Shown: positions 62,801 through 64,000 of the stretch, piece by piece
How the letters are laid out: each line of letters begins with the position of its first letter
How positions within the stretch are numbered: the first letter of the stretch is position 1
DNA from: Caenorhabditis elegans
Lineage: Eukaryota > Nematoda > Chromadorea > Rhabditida > Rhabditidae
Assembly (NCBI RefSeq): GCF_000002985.6
Contig: NC_003284.9
Coordinates: 7,936,001-8,000,000 of the forward strand
Length of the DNA: 64,000 bases
Reading direction: 5' to 3'
Translations under genes and position numbers: made by a program
The notes under the pieces: model-generated
What the model saw: the letters and a program-made list of their open reading frames with translations, nothing else
Database searches by the model: none
What the model was told of the DNA's origin: nothing

Positions 62801-64000
62801 CGGTAAGAAAAAAAAGATGCAAAAAGAGGTGAAAACTAGACATTTTCAATATGCTGGATTGAATTCCTATCCTCACTTTGTTACCACTTGGCAGCTGAGA
62901 TGCCAATGACTTTGCTTCCTTTTTCCTTCACCCCCCCCCCCCCCCCCCCGAGGACATAGGTAGCAGGCAATTATAGAAGACGAAAACATGGGTGATGATG
63001 ATGATGACGATAATGATGGACGGATAGAGGGTGAAGGACAATAATAAGACGCAGAGATATAGGAGAGTGGAGTGAAAGAGCACGACTGTATAAATATGAG
63101 CTCAAGAGCAGTTTATGTGCTGGAGCATGACGAGCTCTTTCGAAAAGAACGCAACACCCTCTCCACGTTTTCGGCAGAAAAGAGTGACAGAAACAAAGAG
63201 AACGGTCATAAGCACGAGGTAACTGTTTTTACATGGGATCAGCGTTTGCACGTTGGTACGGATTACAGTTGGTACAACTGAAGATCAACACGTTCCGATG
63301 AACAATTGATCATCTAAGAAGGTTCAATAGAACAATACAATGCGGTGGTGTTGGGCAAGGGAATATATAATCAAGTGAGAAAACATTTAGGTGATCTGGC
63401 AAATTTGACTGCATTTGAAAAATGATACTTTGTAAAGAACTTATCCTAATATTTTTGTTTAACAACGCCGCAACATGCAAGCGTTTTCTTTGCTGAATGG
63501 AATTTTGTTTATAATACTTTCTGCACTTTTTTTTTTGAAATTCGTATCTTAAACTGGAATTGTAGTTTTTAGCCAGTTTATTTTGAAGGAAGTGCCTAAT
63601 CTGCAATGTAAAGACAATTTTTTCGTGATTCATCATGAGTTGTGTCAGCATAAATATTTGTATTACAGCAGAAAAAGCAAAAAACCTGAGCAAACTCAGA
63701 TTGTTTGGTTTTTATGTTGATCAACTTTCACAGAAATTTAATTAGATAATAGGTTAAAGAACGCACTCCTGAAAATCTGAAGATTCTCTTTTTCCCATTT
63801 GTACTGTACTAGTCTTTTTTTTCGAGATAACATCTGAAAGAAGGCGTCTGCTAAACGATTGTAATGGTGTGACGATTTAGGTTTTTTGGGTGAGTAGTTA
63901 CCATCTTCAGACTTCCATCGACCAATTTAAAATTGAAAGTTGGTTTCAAACTGAAAAAAAAACTGGAGGAAAAACTAGATATTAGAAATAGTTCTTGAAA
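56810..64000. other. Non-coding region upstream of sdpn-1
   Basis: Seven kilobases with no convincing exon. Because the first coding exon of sdpn-1 begins 1 nt after an acceptor, part of this region might be an intron with a distant 5' exon, or simply promoter if the acceptor is used for trans-splicing. Overlapping frames at 58170-58746 on both strands lie in a purine-rich stretch and look like chance. AT-rich A-runs dominate 60.0-60.8 kb. A C tract (62931-62949) and a GAT microsatellite (about 62994-63017) are near the right end. Confidence 0.5.
62931..62949. repeat. Poly(C)/poly(G) tract, 19 nt
   Basis: Nineteen consecutive C on the plus strand, followed by GAGG. The G-rich complement can form a quadruplex. 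Such monotracts are the known deletion-prone sites in C. elegans lacking the DOG-1/FANCJ helicase. Confidence 0.9.

Noticed and set aside
63072..63281. 69-codon plus frame with a GTAACT donor-like site after its HKHE segment
   Set aside because: No following exon can be linked within the window and no family is recognisable; kept as unproven.

Overview
The window is nematode nuclear DNA, almost certainly Caenorhabditis elegans chromosome X. It is AT-rich, with short introns (many 44-90 nt), strong TTTCAG-type acceptors and several start codons lying 0-19 nt behind a splice acceptor, as expected of SL trans-spliced genes. Spliced by eye, one gene gives the 228-residue SEM-5 adaptor, and its neighbours fit the C14F5 to F45E1 stretch of the X chromosome: tnt-3, dct-1, a sideroflexin, sem-5, his-71 and sdpn-1. 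I recognised the families from memory; no search was run.

Layout. 1-2.5 kb: intergenic, with a hAT-type MITE at 885-1271. 2.5-2.7 kb: a lone coding-like terminal exon (-). 3.9-8.5 kb: troponin T gene tnt-3 (-), with a pair of mutually exclusive exons, an acidic tail exon and a 2.6-kb alternative 5' exon. 8.6-18.4 kb: about 10 kb between the divergent tnt-3 and dct-1. 18.4-19.7 kb: dct-1 (+), BNIP3-type mitophagy receptor. 20.4-22.3 kb: sideroflexin (-), tail to tail with dct-1. 24.2-25.7 kb: sem-5 (-), the GRB2 adaptor. 25.7-40.7 kb: about 15 kb with no convincing coding gene but with old repeats. 40.7-44.2 kb: a 555-residue unrecognised protein (+) with a myristoylation-type N terminus. 45.5-46.1 kb: histone H3.3, his-71 (-). 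46-50 kb: repeats. 50.0-52.8 kb: HAD-family hydrolase (+) with a probable mitochondrial presequence. 53.2-56.8 kb: sdpn-1/syndapin (-), with a mariner remnant in one intron. 56.8-64 kb: non-coding sequence upstream of sdpn-1, with a 19-nt C tract.

The genes do not form one pathway. Two neighbours act at mitochondria (dct-1, sideroflexin) and a third may (the HAD hydrolase). SEM-5 and syndapin are SH3 adaptors in receptor signalling and membrane traffic, TNT-3 is a thin-filament protein and HIS-71 a replication-independent histone. I found no CRISPR array, tRNA, rRNA or intact transposase gene.

The least ordinary observations are the tnt-3 exon architecture (mutually exclusive exons only 22 nt apart, and a stop codon that exists only when the first intron is retained), the Src-like N terminus of the unknown gene at 40.7 kb, and several non-autonomous elements with readable ends. 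Exon boundaries were placed by hand from splice signals and reading phase; all coding totals are multiples of three.
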